Source of the DNA: JAGAJR01 sp048463395
GTDB lineage: Bacteria > Pseudomonadota > Alphaproteobacteria > RF32 > CAG-239
Direction: 5' to 3'
DNA: 64,000 nt
Assembly: GCA_048463395.1 (NCBI GenBank)
Contig: DBFWPL010000010.1
Location: forward strand, 1 to 64,000
Each line of letters begins with the position of its first letter. The first letter of the stretch is position 1. The notes beneath the pieces were generated by a model. It did not search any database and was not told the origin of the DNA. It saw nothing but the letters and a program-made list of their open reading frames with translations. The position numbers and the translations under genes are program-made. Below, piece by piece: positions 1-9,033 of the stretch.

Positions 1-236
1 TGAGCATAGTGGCGGCTCGGCGTCTCATATTCTACGTGTGAGGTCGAAATGGTAATACCGCGGGCTTTCTCTTCCGGGGCTTTATCTATTTGATCATATG
101 CTGTGAAGCTGGCTCCGCCCTCTTCTGCCAATACTTTCGTTATGGCTGCCGTTAATGTTGTCTTCCCGTGGTCTACGTGACCTATCGTTCCTATGTTGCA
201 GTGAGGCTTGTTGCGCTCAAATTTCTCTTTTGCCAT
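1..236 (-). CDS. tuf: Elongation factor Tu, N-terminal part (cut by window edge)
   Basis: Reading from the ATG at 236 toward base 1 gives the start of EF-Tu, the GTPase that brings aminoacyl-tRNA to the ribosome. Visible are the N-terminus MAKEKFERNKPHCNIGTIGH, the P-loop GHVDHGKTT and the switch I region with EEKARGITIS. About 78 of roughly 395 residues are present; the rest lies outside the window. It follows fusA on the same strand with a 71 bp gap, the classical rpsL-rpsG-fusA-tuf order. Confidence 0.97.
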   Translation of the reverse strand, partial: MAKEKFERNKPHCNIGTIGHVDHGKTTLTAAITKVLAEEGGASFTAYDQIDKAPEEKARGITISTSHVEYETPSRHYA

Positions 237-273
237 TTAGACATACTCCAAATTTAATTAAACCATTTTAAGT

Positions 274-296
274 GGGCAGAGACCTACCCTCTGCCC
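274..296 (-). terminator. Hairpin in the fusA-tuf spacer
   Basis: An 8 bp perfect stem (GGGCAGAG / CTCTGCCC) with a 7 nt loop lies in the 71 bp fusA-tuf gap. There is no clear T-run after it on the minus strand. It is therefore more likely a partial attenuator or processing site that sets fusA/tuf ratios than a full terminator. Confidence 0.45.
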
Positions 297-307
297 GATT
301 TTAACAA

Positions 308-2383
308 TTAAGCATTCTTTGCTTTAACTTTTTCGGCGATATCTCTCGGAACCTCAGCATAATGGTCAAATACCATCGTAAACTGAGCACGTCCCTGAGA
401 CAAAGAACGAAGAGTGTTAACATAACCGAACATGTTAGCCAAAGGAACCATTGCATCAATAACTCTTGCATTGGCTCTTTGATCCATACCGTTCACCAAA
501 CCACGACGAGAATTCAAGTCGCCGATGATATCTCCCATATATTCTTCAGGAGTAACAACTTCGACCTTCATTACCGGCTCCAACAACTTTGCATCAGCCT
601 GACGCATACCTTCACGGAAGGCAGCACGGGCAGCGATTTCAAAGCACATAACATTGGAGTCGACTTCGTGATATGCACCATCATACAAGGTACATTTAAC
701 ACCGGTTACCGGATATCCTGCCAGAACACCGGCATCCATAGCCGTTCTCAAACCTTTTTCGACACCAGGGATATATTCCTTAGGAACGTTACCGCCGACA
801 ACTGTATTGTTAAATTCAAATCCGGTGTAACCTTCCATAGGTTCAAATTTGATTTTAACTTTAGCAAACTGACCGGCACCACCGGATTGCTTTTTGTGAG
901 TATACTCAATATCACAAGGTTTTGTGATTGTTTCACGATAAGCAACCTGAGGCTCGCCCACATTGGCATCAACTTTAAATTCACGTTTCAAACGGTCTAC
1001 AATGATTTCCAAGTGCAATTCGCCCATACCTTTAATAATGGTTTGACCGCTGTCAGGATCCGAAGATACCTTGAAAGAAGGATCTTCCATTGCCAATCTG
1101 GACAATGCCAAACCCATCTTTTCAACGTCTGCTTTAGTTTTCGGTTCGACGGCCAACTCAATAACCGGATCCGGGAACTCCATGTTTTCCAAAACAATCG
1201 GTTTAGCCTGATCACAAAGAGTATCACCTGTAGTGGTATCTTTCAAACCGGCCAAAGCGATAATATCGCCGGCATGAGCTTCTTTGAGGTCTTCACGTTT
1301 ATTTGAATGCATCAGAAGCATACGACCAATGCGTTCTTTTTTATCTTTAACAGAGTTATAGATATAAGAACCTGCAGTCATTGTTCCAGAATAAATACGA
1401 GTGAAAGTCAAAGAACCGACGAATGGATCGTTCATGATTTTGAACGCCAAAGCGGCTAATGGTTCATTATCATCAGGACGTCTGATTTCTTCAACATCAG
1501 TATCCGGTTTAACACCTTTAATAGCAGGAATATCCAACGGAGAAGGCAAATAGTCGATAACAGCATCCAACAAAGGTTGAACACCCTTGTTCTTAAATGC
1601 GGTACCGCAGAAAACAGGAACAAAATCTTGGGCAATAGTACCTTTGCGGATACATTTTTTCAAAGTTTCAACAGAAACTTCTTTTCCTTCCAGATAATCT
1701 TCCATAGCCTGCTCGTCTTCTTCAACGGCCATTTCAACCAACTGATGATGATATTCTTCGGCTTTTTCTTTCAAATCAGCCGGGATTTCCTGAATTTCAA
1801 TCGGAGAATCTGCCGTATCGCCGGTATAAACAATAGCGTTCATATTCAGCAAATCAACAACACCGCGAAATTCGGATTCGGCACCGATTGGAAGCTGCAT
1901 AGCCAAAGGACGTGCACCCAAACGATCCACAATCATGTCTAAACAACGATAGAAGTTTGCCCCGATACGGTCCATTTTGTTACAGAAACAAATACGAGGA
2001 ACACCATACTTGTCAGCTTGTCTCCAAACTGTTTCGGACTGAGGTTCGACACCGGCAACAGAGTCAAACACGGTAATAGCACCGTCCAATACACGCAGAG
2101 AACGTTCAACTTCAACCGTGAAGTCAACGTGTCCCGGAGTATCAATAAGGTTGATTCTGTGGCCTTTCCAGAAACAGGTTGTTGCAGCGGAGGTAATGGT
2201 AATACCACGCTCCTGCTCCTGTTCCATCCAGTCCATGGTTGCAGCACCTTCGTGCACTTCACCGATCTTGTGTGTTTGACCGGTGTAGTACAAAATACGC
2301 TCACTGGTAGTAGTTTTACCGGCATCAATGTGAGCCATGATACCGATATTTCTGTACATTTCCAATTTATGTGTACGAGCCAT
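308..2383 (-). CDS. fusA: Elongation factor G
   Basis: A 691-residue translational GTPase catalysing ribosomal translocation. The N-terminal G domain shows the P-loop AHIDAGKTT (about 17-25), RGITITSAATT switch I, DTPGHVD (about 82-88) and NKMD. Domains II to V follow, including the domain IV region around GGAGQFAKV. Length is normal for bacterial EF-G. It starts 21 bp downstream of rpsG in the str operon, and the ATG at 2383 gives the standard MARTHKLEMYRNIGIMAHID start. Confidence 0.98.
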   Translation of the reverse strand: MARTHKLEMYRNIGIMAHIDAGKTTTSERILYYTGQTHKIGEVHEGAATMDWMEQEQERGITITSAATTCFWKGHRINLIDTPGHVDFTVEVERSLRVLDGAITVFDSVAGVEPQSETVWRQADKYGVPRICFCNKMDRIGANFYRCLDMIVDRLGARPLAMQLPIGAESEFRGVVDLLNMNAIVYTGDTADSPIEIQEIPADLKEKAEEYHHQLVEMAVEEDEQAMEDYLEGKEVSVETLKKCIRKGTIAQDFVPVFCGTAFKNKGVQPLLDAVIDYLPSPLDIPAIKGVKPDTDVEEIRRPDDNEPLAALAFKIMNDPFVGSLTFTRIYSGTMTAGSYIYNSVKDKKERIGRMLLMHSNKREDLKEAHAGDIIALAGLKDTTTGDTLCDQAKPIVLENMEFPDPVIELAVEPKTKADVEKMGLALSRLAMEDPSFKVSSDPDSGQTIIKGMGELHLEIIVDRLKREFKVDANVGEPQVAYRETITKPCDIEYTHKKQSGGAGQFAKVKIKFEPMEGYTGFEFNNTVVGGNVPKEYIPGVEKGLRTAMDAGVLAGYPVTGVKCTLYDGAYHEVDSNVMCFEIAARAAFREGMRQADAKLLEPVMKVEVVTPEEYMGDIIGDLNSRRGLVNGMDQRANARVIDAMVPLANMFGYVNTLRSLSQGRAQFTMVFDHYAEVPRDIAEKVKAKNA

Positions 2384-2404
2384 TTTGTTTTTCCTATAAT
2401 AGAA

Positions 2405-2875
2405 TTAGAACTTGTAGTGAGAGAATGCTTTGTTGGCTTCGGCCATTTTGTGAGTATCTTCACGTTTTTTAACGGCAGAACCTTTATTTCCGAAAGCATC
2501 TAACAATTCATTAGCAAGTCTTTCAGTCATTGTTGTTTCCGAACGCTTCTTAGCAGCATCAATAATCCAACGGATAGCCAGAGCCTGACGACGGTCAGCT
2601 CTTACTTCGCAAGGAACTTGATATGTGGCACCGCCGACGCGACGGGAACGAACTTCCACAACAGGTTTAACATTATCAATAGCTTCAGAGAACACACTCA
2701 GAGCTTCTTGTTTGGTTTTGGAAGCCAAAATGTCAAAAGCAGAATAAACGATTTTTTCTGCAACGGCTTTTTTACCATCTTCCATAACGTTATTAATAAA
2801 CTTTGCGACTACCTTGTCATTATATTTTGCATCAGGCAGTACGATTCTTTTTTCAGCACTATGACGACGTGACAT
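2405..2875 (-). CDS. rpsG: 30S ribosomal protein S7
   Basis: A 156-residue S7 with the usual MSRRHSAEKR start and the conserved internal segment EVRSRRVGGATYQVP, followed by RRQALAIRWI. S7 nucleates assembly of the 30S head and binds the 3' domain of 16S rRNA. In other bacteria it is the translational repressor of the str operon. It lies 12 bp after rpsL and 21 bp before fusA, on the minus strand. Confidence 0.98.
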   Translation of the reverse strand: MSRRHSAEKRIVLPDAKYNDKVVAKFINNVMEDGKKAVAEKIVYSAFDILASKTKQEALSVFSEAIDNVKPVVEVRSRRVGGATYQVPCEVRADRRQALAIRWIIDAAKKRSETTMTERLANELLDAFGNKGSAVKKREDTHKMAEANKAFSHYKF

Positions 2876-2887
2876 TACCTTGTTCTC

Positions 2888-3259
2888 CTATTTAGGTCTC
2901 TTTGCGCCGTATAAAGAACGACGTTGACGACGTTTGGCAATACCCTGAGTATCCAAGGTACCGCGAATAATATGATAGCGAACACCAGGCAAGTCTTTTA
3001 CACGGCCTCCTCTAATCAGCACCACTGAGTGTTCTTGAAGATTGTGACCTTCACCAGGGATATAGCTGATTACTTCAAAGCCGTTTGTCAAGCGTACACG
3101 TGCCACTTTACGCAAAGCTGAGTTTGGTTTTTTAGGGGTTGTTGTATAAACCCTTGTACAAACACCGCGTTTTTGTGGGCAAGCTTTCAAAGCCGGAACT
3201 TTGTTTCTTTTCACTTTTGGTGTTCGTGATTTACGAATTAACTGATTAATTGTAGGCAT
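2888..3259 (-). CDS. rpsL: 30S ribosomal protein S12
   Basis: S12 of the decoding centre, 123 residues from the ATG at 3259 (MPTINQLIRKSR). A further in-frame start 10 codons upstream gives a non-conserved extension and was not used. The conserved loops PKKPNSALRK and GVRYHIIRGTLD, which contain the classical streptomycin-resistance positions, are intact and look wild-type. It is the first gene of the str operon, with a promoter about 75 bp upstream. Confidence 0.98.
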   Translation of the reverse strand: MPTINQLIRKSRTPKVKRNKVPALKACPQKRGVCTRVYTTTPKKPNSALRKVARVRLTNGFEVISYIPGEGHNLQEHSVVLIRGGRVKDLPGVRYHIIRGTLDTQGIAKRRQRRSLYGAKRPK

Positions 3260-3307
3260 CACTAATTTCCTTAATTTAATTTTAAACATATTAAAACTGC
3301 AACAAAG

Positions 3308-3329
3308 AGATTCCTCCCTTTATTGAGTC
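3308..3329 (-). promoter_or_regulatory. Leader box shared with the rplK operon
   Basis: In the RNA sense this reads GACTC-AAT-AAAGGGAGGAATCT and begins close to the predicted transcription start of rpsL. The same box, with a 2-base instead of a 3-base spacer, stands at the same place in the rplK leader (50421-50441). It contains a strong Shine-Dalgarno-like GGGAGG that is about 50 nt from the rpsL start codon and so not used as its ribosome binding site. Flanking GAGA/TCTC bases can close it into a small hairpin. Confidence 0.65.
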
Positions 3330-3498
3330 TCGGCATACTAGATTCAGAACATCGTTAAGTCAACACATTTTTACAAAAAAAAAATCATTTTTGAGTCTAA
3401 AAATATTTTTCATCTTTTCCAACACGAGTCTCACAAAGCTTTACAAGACTCACGAAGACATTCTTTCCCCTGCTCAAACAGGCAACACCTTTTGAGTC
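3309..3498. promoter_or_regulatory. Cluster of seven GANTC sites, rpsL-kdsD intergenic
   Basis: GANTC pentamers start at 3309, 3325, 3341, 3393, 3426, 3447 and 3494. Fewer than one is expected by chance in 190 bp of this composition. GANTC is the target of the alphaproteobacterial cell-cycle methylase CcrM. The 352 bp gap between the divergent rpsL and kdsD genes holds no gene; besides this cluster and the rpsL promoter it contains A/T runs. Confidence 0.7.
3335..3363 (-). promoter_or_regulatory. rpsL (str operon) promoter
   Basis: On the minus strand a -35 TTGACT (3358-3363) and a -10 TAGTAT (3335-3340) are separated by exactly 17 bp. A GAATC (GANTC) site fills 3341-3345, directly upstream of the -10. 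Position and quality fit the promoter of rpsL-rpsG-fusA-tuf. Confidence 0.75.
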
Positions 3499-3641
3499 CA
3501 TTTCAGTCCAAAACACTTTTATACTTTACCTCTCTGAAACGGCACAACAATTGCATAAAAATCAAAAAATCCTTGCAAGAGCTCAAATAAAATAATATTT
3601 TCTTAGCCATACTTTATACAAATAAAAAACGAGGATTTACC

Positions 3642-4610
3642 ATGACATCAGAAAATCAAGACATTTTATCCGCTAAAAGAACCATTGATAAGGAAATTGA
3701 AACGCTTCGCATCATGGAAAACGAACTGGGAAACAACGACAATCTTTCCAAAGCTCTTGATTTGATGCAAAACACCAAAGGCCGCGTCATTGTTACCGGA
3801 ATGGGAAAATCCGGACACATCGGACACAAAATCGCCGCAACGCTTGCCTCTACCGGAACACCGGCTTTCTTTGTACATCCGGGCGAAGCCAGCCACGGCG
3901 ATTTGGGAATGCTGACAAACGACGACGTCGTTTTGGCAATCTCAAACGGAGGGGAATCAAAAGAACTTTCTGACATCATTGTCTATTGCAAAAGATACGG
4001 GATTCCTTTGATATCCATGACCAAAAATCCGGACAGCTCGTTGGGACGTGCGGGCAACATCCTCTTAAAGCTTCCTGACCACGGTGAAGCCTGTCCCTTG
4101 GGGTTGGCTCCGACCTCATCCACAACGGCAACCCTCGTTCTCGGCGATATTTTGGCCGTATGCCTGCTGGAGCGTAAAGGTTTTTCTAAACTGGATTATA
4201 AACAAAGACATCCGGGCGGAAAGCTGGGGGCAATTTTACAAAAAGTATCGGATCTGATGCACACGGGAAAAGATATGCCTCTGATCAGCAAAGACGCAAC
4301 CATGAAAGAAGCTCTTTTGGTCATGACGGCTAAAATGCTCGGCTGTGTCGGAATTGTCGACGCCGACGGAAAACTTATCGGCATGATTACCGATGGCGAC
4401 CTTCGCCGCTGCATGAGTGACAATATCCTAAGCCGAAATGTTACTGAAGTTATGACCCAAAACCCGAAAACCACAACACCGGATTTGCTGGCAGCAGAAC
4501 TTCTGAAGATTCTAAACGAAAATAAAATTACCCAAATGTTTGTTATTGACAACGGTCTGCCGGTCGGCATTATTCACATGCATGACTGTTTTAATGCCGG
4601 AGTAGCATAA
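3642..4610 (+). CDS. kdsD: Arabinose-5-phosphate isomerase
   Basis: A 322-residue KpsF/GutQ-type isomerase that makes D-arabinose 5-phosphate from ribulose 5-phosphate for Kdo synthesis. It has an N-terminal SIS sugar-isomerase domain (TGMGKSGHIGHKIAATLAS from about residue 53, then HPGEASHGDLGM) and two C-terminal CBS domains (about 205-260 and 268-322). It heads the run kdsD-lptC-lptA-lptB-rpoN, which links Kdo supply to lipopolysaccharide export. Confidence 0.93.
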   Translation: MTSENQDILSAKRTIDKEIETLRIMENELGNNDNLSKALDLMQNTKGRVIVTGMGKSGHIGHKIAATLASTGTPAFFVHPGEASHGDLGMLTNDDVVLAISNGGESKELSDIIVYCKRYGIPLISMTKNPDSSLGRAGNILLKLPDHGEACPLGLAPTSSTTATLVLGDILAVCLLERKGFSKLDYKQRHPGGKLGAILQKVSDLMHTGKDMPLISKDATMKEALLVMTAKMLGCVGIVDADGKLIGMITDGDLRRCMSDNILSRNVTEVMTQNPKTTTPDLLAAELLKILNENKITQMFVIDNGLPVGIIHMHDCFNAGVA

Positions 4611-4612
4611 CT

Positions 4613-5281
4613 TTGTTTGATAAAGATAAACTTGAGTCGTTTTTTAATGCGGACAACTTCCGAAAAAAATCGGAAACAAAAATAAACAAACGCACAAAAA
4701 ACATTCGTCGGGCTAAATTGCTTTTGCCGAGCATTGCGGCAGCTCTCATCGGGCTGCTGATTGCTTTTCCGAGCCTTCAACAAAGCAACCGGGACATTTC
4801 CATTGACATTACCCGTCCCAAAAAAGGGGAGTTGGAAAAACTTCACATGGAAAACACCATTTTCTACATTACGGATAAAGACAACAAAGTGAATAACTTT
4901 ACGGCCCAAAACATTGACGAAACCGAACCCGGTTCAAAATTGGTACAACTCACCAATCCGGAAGGCACCCTTCCCGGCTCAAACGAAACATGGCTGAACA
5001 TCAAAGCTCCGATCGGTTTCTTTGACCAGAACACAAATATCCTCCGCCTTGAACAAAACGTGAATCTTTTTTACAGTGACGGCATGGATGCTCAAACAGA
5101 AACAATGTCTTATGACTTTAATAAAAAAGAAGGCTTCGGAGACAAACCGGTACAAGCCCAAGGTGTTTTCGGCAACCTGAAATCAGAAGGTTTTAATTTC
5201 TATACAGAAAACAACCTTCTTGTTTTTACCGGAAAAACCTATATTAATATTCGAGAAGAAAGTTTAAAAGGAAACGATTAA
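4613..5281 (+). CDS. lptC: LPS export protein LptC
   Basis: A 222-residue bitopic inner-membrane protein of the Lpt bridge. One membrane segment (about 36-53, LLLPSIAAALIGLLIAFPSL) is followed by a periplasmic domain of beta-jellyroll type. It starts at TTG 4613, 2 bp after the kdsD stop, with GGAG at 4599-4602 as ribosome binding site. The stop overlaps the lptA ATG by one base (TAATG), indicating translational coupling. Assignment rests on topology and on its place directly before lptA and lptB. Confidence 0.85.
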   Translation: MFDKDKLESFFNADNFRKKSETKINKRTKNIRRAKLLLPSIAAALIGLLIAFPSLQQSNRDISIDITRPKKGELEKLHMENTIFYITDKDNKVNNFTAQNIDETEPGSKLVQLTNPEGTLPGSNETWLNIKAPIGFFDQNTNILRLEQNVNLFYSDGMDAQTETMSYDFNKKEGFGDKPVQAQGVFGNLKSEGFNFYTENNLLVFTGKTYINIREESLKGND

Positions 5282-6072
5282 TGAAAAAACTACTGTGCAT
5301 TTTATCTGCCTGCCTGTATACCGTTTCTTACAGCTACGCCGAAGACATTCACCTTGTGGCCGACGACAAGGTTGAATGGTACCAAAACGAACAAAAAATG
5401 GTTGCCGTCGGCAATGCCGTTGCCTCAAAAAAAGACATGAATATCCGCTCAGACAAGATGACCGGATACTACTCTGCCTACCGTGTCAACGGACAGAATA
5501 AAACAGGTATCAGCAAAGTCCACGCTGAAGGCAACGTAAAAATGCATTCTCCCAGAGCCGATGGTTTCGGCGACACCTTAGATTACAACGTCGCCGATGA
5601 AACAATGATTCTGAAAGGGCGTCCGGCAAAAATAAAAACCGATAAAGAAACAATCACCGCCACCAAGAGCATTACCTATTATCCCAACAAACAACAGGCA
5701 ATTGCTTTAGGAGAAGTTATCGCCAGCAATGCCGACAACAAAATTTATTCAAATAAAATGGTCAGCTATTTCAGTAAAAATCAACAAGGTAATCTGGAAA
5801 TGGACCGGGTTGAAATTTTTGACAACGTAAAAATCGTTTCCAAAGACGCTGTTGTTACTGCCGAAAAAGGACTTTACCTGCCGAAAGAAAGTATGGTTAA
5901 ACTATTTAACAATGTTGTTATTGAACAAAACGGAAATATCTTAAAAGGAGATATGGCCGAAACCAACTTAGACACGGGCGTTTCCAAACTATTGACTAAA
6001 AAATCATCGGGCAAAAGGGTAACCGGTGTTTTCAAAGAAAAATCCCAAAGCAATAAAGAGAAAAAACAATGA
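5281..6072 (+). CDS. lptA: LPS transport periplasmic protein LptA (OstA-like)
   Basis: A 263-residue periplasmic protein with a clear signal peptide (MKKLLCILSACLYTVSYSYA). Its repeated short beta segments, such as IRSDKMTGYY, HAEGNVKM and IYSNKMVSYF, are typical of the OstA/LptA jellyroll. It forms the periplasmic bridge that carries lipopolysaccharide between LptC and LptD. It overlaps lptC by 1 bp and lptB by 4 bp (ATGA). It is longer than the E. coli protein because of extra length at both ends. Confidence 0.88.
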   Translation: MKKLLCILSACLYTVSYSYAEDIHLVADDKVEWYQNEQKMVAVGNAVASKKDMNIRSDKMTGYYSAYRVNGQNKTGISKVHAEGNVKMHSPRADGFGDTLDYNVADETMILKGRPAKIKTDKETITATKSITYYPNKQQAIALGEVIASNADNKIYSNKMVSYFSKNQQGNLEMDRVEIFDNVKIVSKDAVVTAEKGLYLPKESMVKLFNNVVIEQNGNILKGDMAETNLDTGVSKLLTKKSSGKRVTGVFKEKSQSNKEKKQ

Positions 6073-6812
6073 GAAAAAACTACAATTCGGAATCCACGCT
6101 TGAAGTTTTCAACATCGGAAAAAAATACAAAAACCGACCGGTTCTCCGCAATGTATCCTTAAATGTCAAACGCGGAGAAGCCGTCGGTCTTCTGGGGCCG
6201 AACGGAGCCGGAAAAACCACTTGCTTTTATTGCGTTACCGGATTAATCACGCCTGATTACGGCGATGTTCACATCGACGGACAAGATATTACCGACTTGC
6301 CGATGTACCGCAGAGCCCGGATGGGCATCGGCTACCTTCCGCAAGAAGCATCAATTTTCCGCAGCTTAAGCGTGGAAGACAACATTAAAGCGATTCTGGA
6401 AATTGTGATTGACAATGAAAGTGAAAGAGAAAACATGCTGGAAGAGTTGCTTTCCGAATTTTCCATCGCTCACTTGCGTAAATCTCCGGCAATTGCCCTG
6501 TCCGGCGGAGAACGCCGTCGTCTTGAAATCGCCAGAGCTCTGGCCAGCCAGCCGAATTTCATTCTGCTTGACGAACCGTTGGCCGGTATCGACCCGATTG
6601 CCGTCGGAGAAATCCGTAATTTGGTATCGCAATTAAAACACCGCGGCTTAGGCGTACTGATCACCGACCACAATGTCCGTGAAACTCTGGATATTACCGA
6701 CCGAGCATATATCCTGCACGGAGGAACGGTTTTAATGGAAGGAACTCCGGAAGAAATCGTGGCAAACAAGGAAGTAAGAAAGGTATATCTGGGCGATAAC
6801 TTTTCCATGTAG
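6069..6812 (+). CDS. lptB: LPS export ABC transporter ATPase LptB
   Basis: A 247-residue ABC ATPase driving extraction of lipopolysaccharide from the inner membrane with LptF/LptG, which are not in this window. Walker A GPNGAGKTT lies at 43-51, the Q-loop in GYLPQEASIFR, the signature LSGGERRR near 144, Walker B FILLDEP near 163 and the switch histidine in TDHNVRETL. PQEASIFR is characteristic of LptB. Its ATG overlaps the lptA stop by 4 bp. Confidence 0.97.
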   Translation: MRKNYNSESTLEVFNIGKKYKNRPVLRNVSLNVKRGEAVGLLGPNGAGKTTCFYCVTGLITPDYGDVHIDGQDITDLPMYRRARMGIGYLPQEASIFRSLSVEDNIKAILEIVIDNESERENMLEELLSEFSIAHLRKSPAIALSGGERRRLEIARALASQPNFILLDEPLAGIDPIAVGEIRNLVSQLKHRGLGVLITDHNVRETLDITDRAYILHGGTVLMEGTPEEIVANKEVRKVYLGDNFSM

Positions 6813-6839
6813 CTTTCCCGAAAAACACAGGAAACGACA

Positions 6840-8324
6840 ATGGCCATAACCCCTAAAATTGAAATACGCCAGTCTCAGTCATTATTAATGACCCCGAGCC
6901 TGCGTCAGGCCATTAATATCCTTCAGATGTCCAATCTTGAATTAAACGAGCTTGTCGAAAAAGAACTTGAAAACAATCCGCTGCTGGAAAAAGAAGACGA
7001 TCGGATTGAAAACTTTGACCCTCAACAAAAAACGATTGACACTTACGAAGATTCTCCTGTTTCAACAACGGCGGATGAAAGCCCCGATGTCGATTATGAC
7101 AACCAGTTCGACGATGATTTTGCCAGCGATCGGGAGGGATATGAAAACGGAAACGACTACAGTTGGCAAGACTATTCCAAATCCAAAGGCTCTGCCGGAG
7201 AAGAGTTCGACTATCTCGAAAAAAAACTCAGCAGTTCCAAGTCATTATACCGTTTTCTGGAAGAACAGATTTCAGTAACATTTTCCGACCGGAAAGAAAA
7301 AATCATTGCGATGCATCTCTCGGAATTCTTGGATGAAAGCGGCTATTTCCGCGGAGATGTCAAAACCATCGCCAAACAACTCAACACAAAAGAAGAGAAC
7401 ATTATCAATATTCTTTCCAAACTCCAAACCTTGGAACCCTCCGGAATATTCGCAACCTCTCTGTCCCAATGCCTGACCATTCAGCTTAAAGACTTAAACC
7501 GCTACGACCCGATGATAGAAAAACTGCTGCAAAATCTCGAACTTTTGGCGGAAAGAAAATTCAAAGAATTAAAAAAAATCTGCGAAACAAACGATGAAGA
7601 CCTGGCATCTATGATAAACGACATCAAGTCGCTAAATCCCAAACCGACTTCAAATTTTGCTCATGACCTTACCAGTTACATTATTCCTGACGTATTTGTC
7701 CGTACCAACAAATACGGAGAATATATCGTTGAGCTGAACAACATGTCCCTTCCCCGTGTTTTGATAAACCGCGAATACTACAGTGAAATAAAAAATGTCA
7801 TTTCCAAAGACAAACAAGCCAAACGCTATCTGAAAGAAAAACTCGGCAATGCAGGCTTCCTCGTCAAAGCCATGCACCAGAGAGCCGTTACCATACTTCG
7901 GGTCAGTGAAGAGATTGTTAAGGTTCAAAGAGATTTTTTTGAATACGGAATAGAACATCTGAAACCCATGGCCCTCAAAGATATTGCCGAAGCCGTAGAA
8001 ATGCACGAAAGCACCATCAGCCGCGTAACCAACAATAAATTTATGAGTACTCCGCGGGGAATTTTTGAATTAAAATATTTCTTTACCCAGGCAACAGAAA
8101 CATATAACGGCAAAGAAGGAGCTTCAACACTCAGTATAAAACACAAGATAAAAAAACTGATTGAAGAAGAAGATGAAAAGAACATCCTTTCTGACGACAA
8201 TATTGTCGAATTGATGGCCGCTCAGGGAATCAAAATAGCCCGCCGGACAGTTAACAAATACAGAGAAAGCATGGGGATTCCGTCCTCCGCGGAAAGAAAG
8301 CGGCTAAAACGCAATAAACTCTGA
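6840..8324 (+). CDS. rpoN: RNA polymerase sigma-54 factor
   Basis: A 494-residue sigma-54. Region I at the N-terminus shows the glutamine/leucine-rich SLLMTPSLRQAINILQMSNLEL, cut here to its recognisable core. An acidic region II follows (about 55-125), then the core-binding domain, a helix-turn-helix (MHESTISRVTNNKF) and the RpoN box ARRTVNKYRES near the C-terminus. It transcribes -24/-12 promoters together with enhancer-binding ATPases. The downstream hpf-ptsN genes are its usual partners. Confidence 0.96.
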   Translation: MAITPKIEIRQSQSLLMTPSLRQAINILQMSNLELNELVEKELENNPLLEKEDDRIENFDPQQKTIDTYEDSPVSTTADESPDVDYDNQFDDDFASDREGYENGNDYSWQDYSKSKGSAGEEFDYLEKKLSSSKSLYRFLEEQISVTFSDRKEKIIAMHLSEFLDESGYFRGDVKTIAKQLNTKEENIINILSKLQTLEPSGIFATSLSQCLTIQLKDLNRYDPMIEKLLQNLELLAERKFKELKKICETNDEDLASMINDIKSLNPKPTSNFAHDLTSYIIPDVFVRTNKYGEYIVELNNMSLPRVLINREYYSEIKNVISKDKQAKRYLKEKLGNAGFLVKAMHQRAVTILRVSEEIVKVQRDFFEYGIEHLKPMALKDIAEAVEMHESTISRVTNNKFMSTPRGIFELKYFFTQATETYNGKEGASTLSIKHKIKKLIEEEDEKNILSDDNIVELMAAQGIKIARRTVNKYRESMGIPSSAERKRLKRNKL

Positions 8325-8368
8325 TAAACTGACGAACTCTATTGATTTTGCCCCGATGATATTATATA

Positions 8369-8397
8369 TTGACTTTTATATCAAATTAGGGTTATCT
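8369..8397 (+). promoter_or_regulatory. Putative hpf-ptsN promoter
   Basis: TTGACT (8369-8374) and TTATCT (8392-8397) are separated by 17 bp in the 116 bp rpoN-hpf gap, about 45 bp before the hpf start. It would let hpf and ptsN be expressed apart from the lpt-rpoN operon. Confidence 0.55.
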
Positions 8398-8440
8398 CTC
8401 TTTTGAAAAGTTTTATTAATAAATATTGCAAGGAAGAATT

Positions 8441-9007
8441 ATGAAAATTACATTGACAGGTAAACAAGTTGATATTGGTGACAGACTTCGCAACCACGTT
8501 GAAGAAAACGTTTTAAATTCTGTAAACAAATATTTCAATGCTCCAATCAGCTGCACGGTAGCTTTCTCTAAAGAAGGAGAAGATTTCAGTGCCGAAGTAA
8601 CCGTTCATCCTGCTAAAAATATTGTATTAAAAGGAAGCGGTGTTGCCGGCGATCCTTATTCCGCATTTGATAATGCCAATGCCCACATCGCAACCCGTCT
8701 GCGTCGTCACAAAACTAAATTGAACGACCACAAAGGTAAAACCGGTTTGGCAGAAATGGCTAACGAAGCTGTTTTTCCGCTTAAAGAAACCGAAGAGGAA
8801 ATGGACATTGACGTTAATGCTCCTTTGACAATTGCCGAAACAGAAGCAAACATCCCTGTATGTACAGTATCTGAAGCCGTCATGTACATGGATTTGGTTA
8901 ATGAATATGCCATCATGTTCAGAAATTCAGCCAACAATCACATTTCCATGGTATATCGCCGTAAAGACGGCAATATCGGTTGGGTAGAACCCAAAGCTGA
9001 CAATTAA
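8441..9007 (+). CDS. hpf: Ribosome hibernation promoting factor, long form
   Basis: A 188-residue protein from the ATG at 8441, preceded by AAGGAAG. The N-terminal domain (about 1-100) is the S30AE/HPF fold that binds the 30S tRNA channel. The C-terminal part (about 125-188) is the S30AE-C dimerisation domain of long HPFs, which pair 70S ribosomes directly into 100S dimers. It lies between rpoN and ptsN, as in many proteobacteria. Confidence 0.93.
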   Translation: MKITLTGKQVDIGDRLRNHVEENVLNSVNKYFNAPISCTVAFSKEGEDFSAEVTVHPAKNIVLKGSGVAGDPYSAFDNANAHIATRLRRHKTKLNDHKGKTGLAEMANEAVFPLKETEEEMDIDVNAPLTIAETEANIPVCTVSEAVMYMDLVNEYAIMFRNSANNHISMVYRRKDGNIGWVEPKADN

Positions 9008-9033
9008 TTATAACAATATAAGGCATTAAGTTT

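Noticed and set aside
362..1306. Long plus-strand open frame (314 codons) inside fusA
   Set aside because: It is the antisense shadow of fusA, with no ribosome binding site and a composition dictated by the fusA codons.
3642..3979. Minus-strand frames within kdsD
   Set aside because: Antisense shadows of the isomerase gene.
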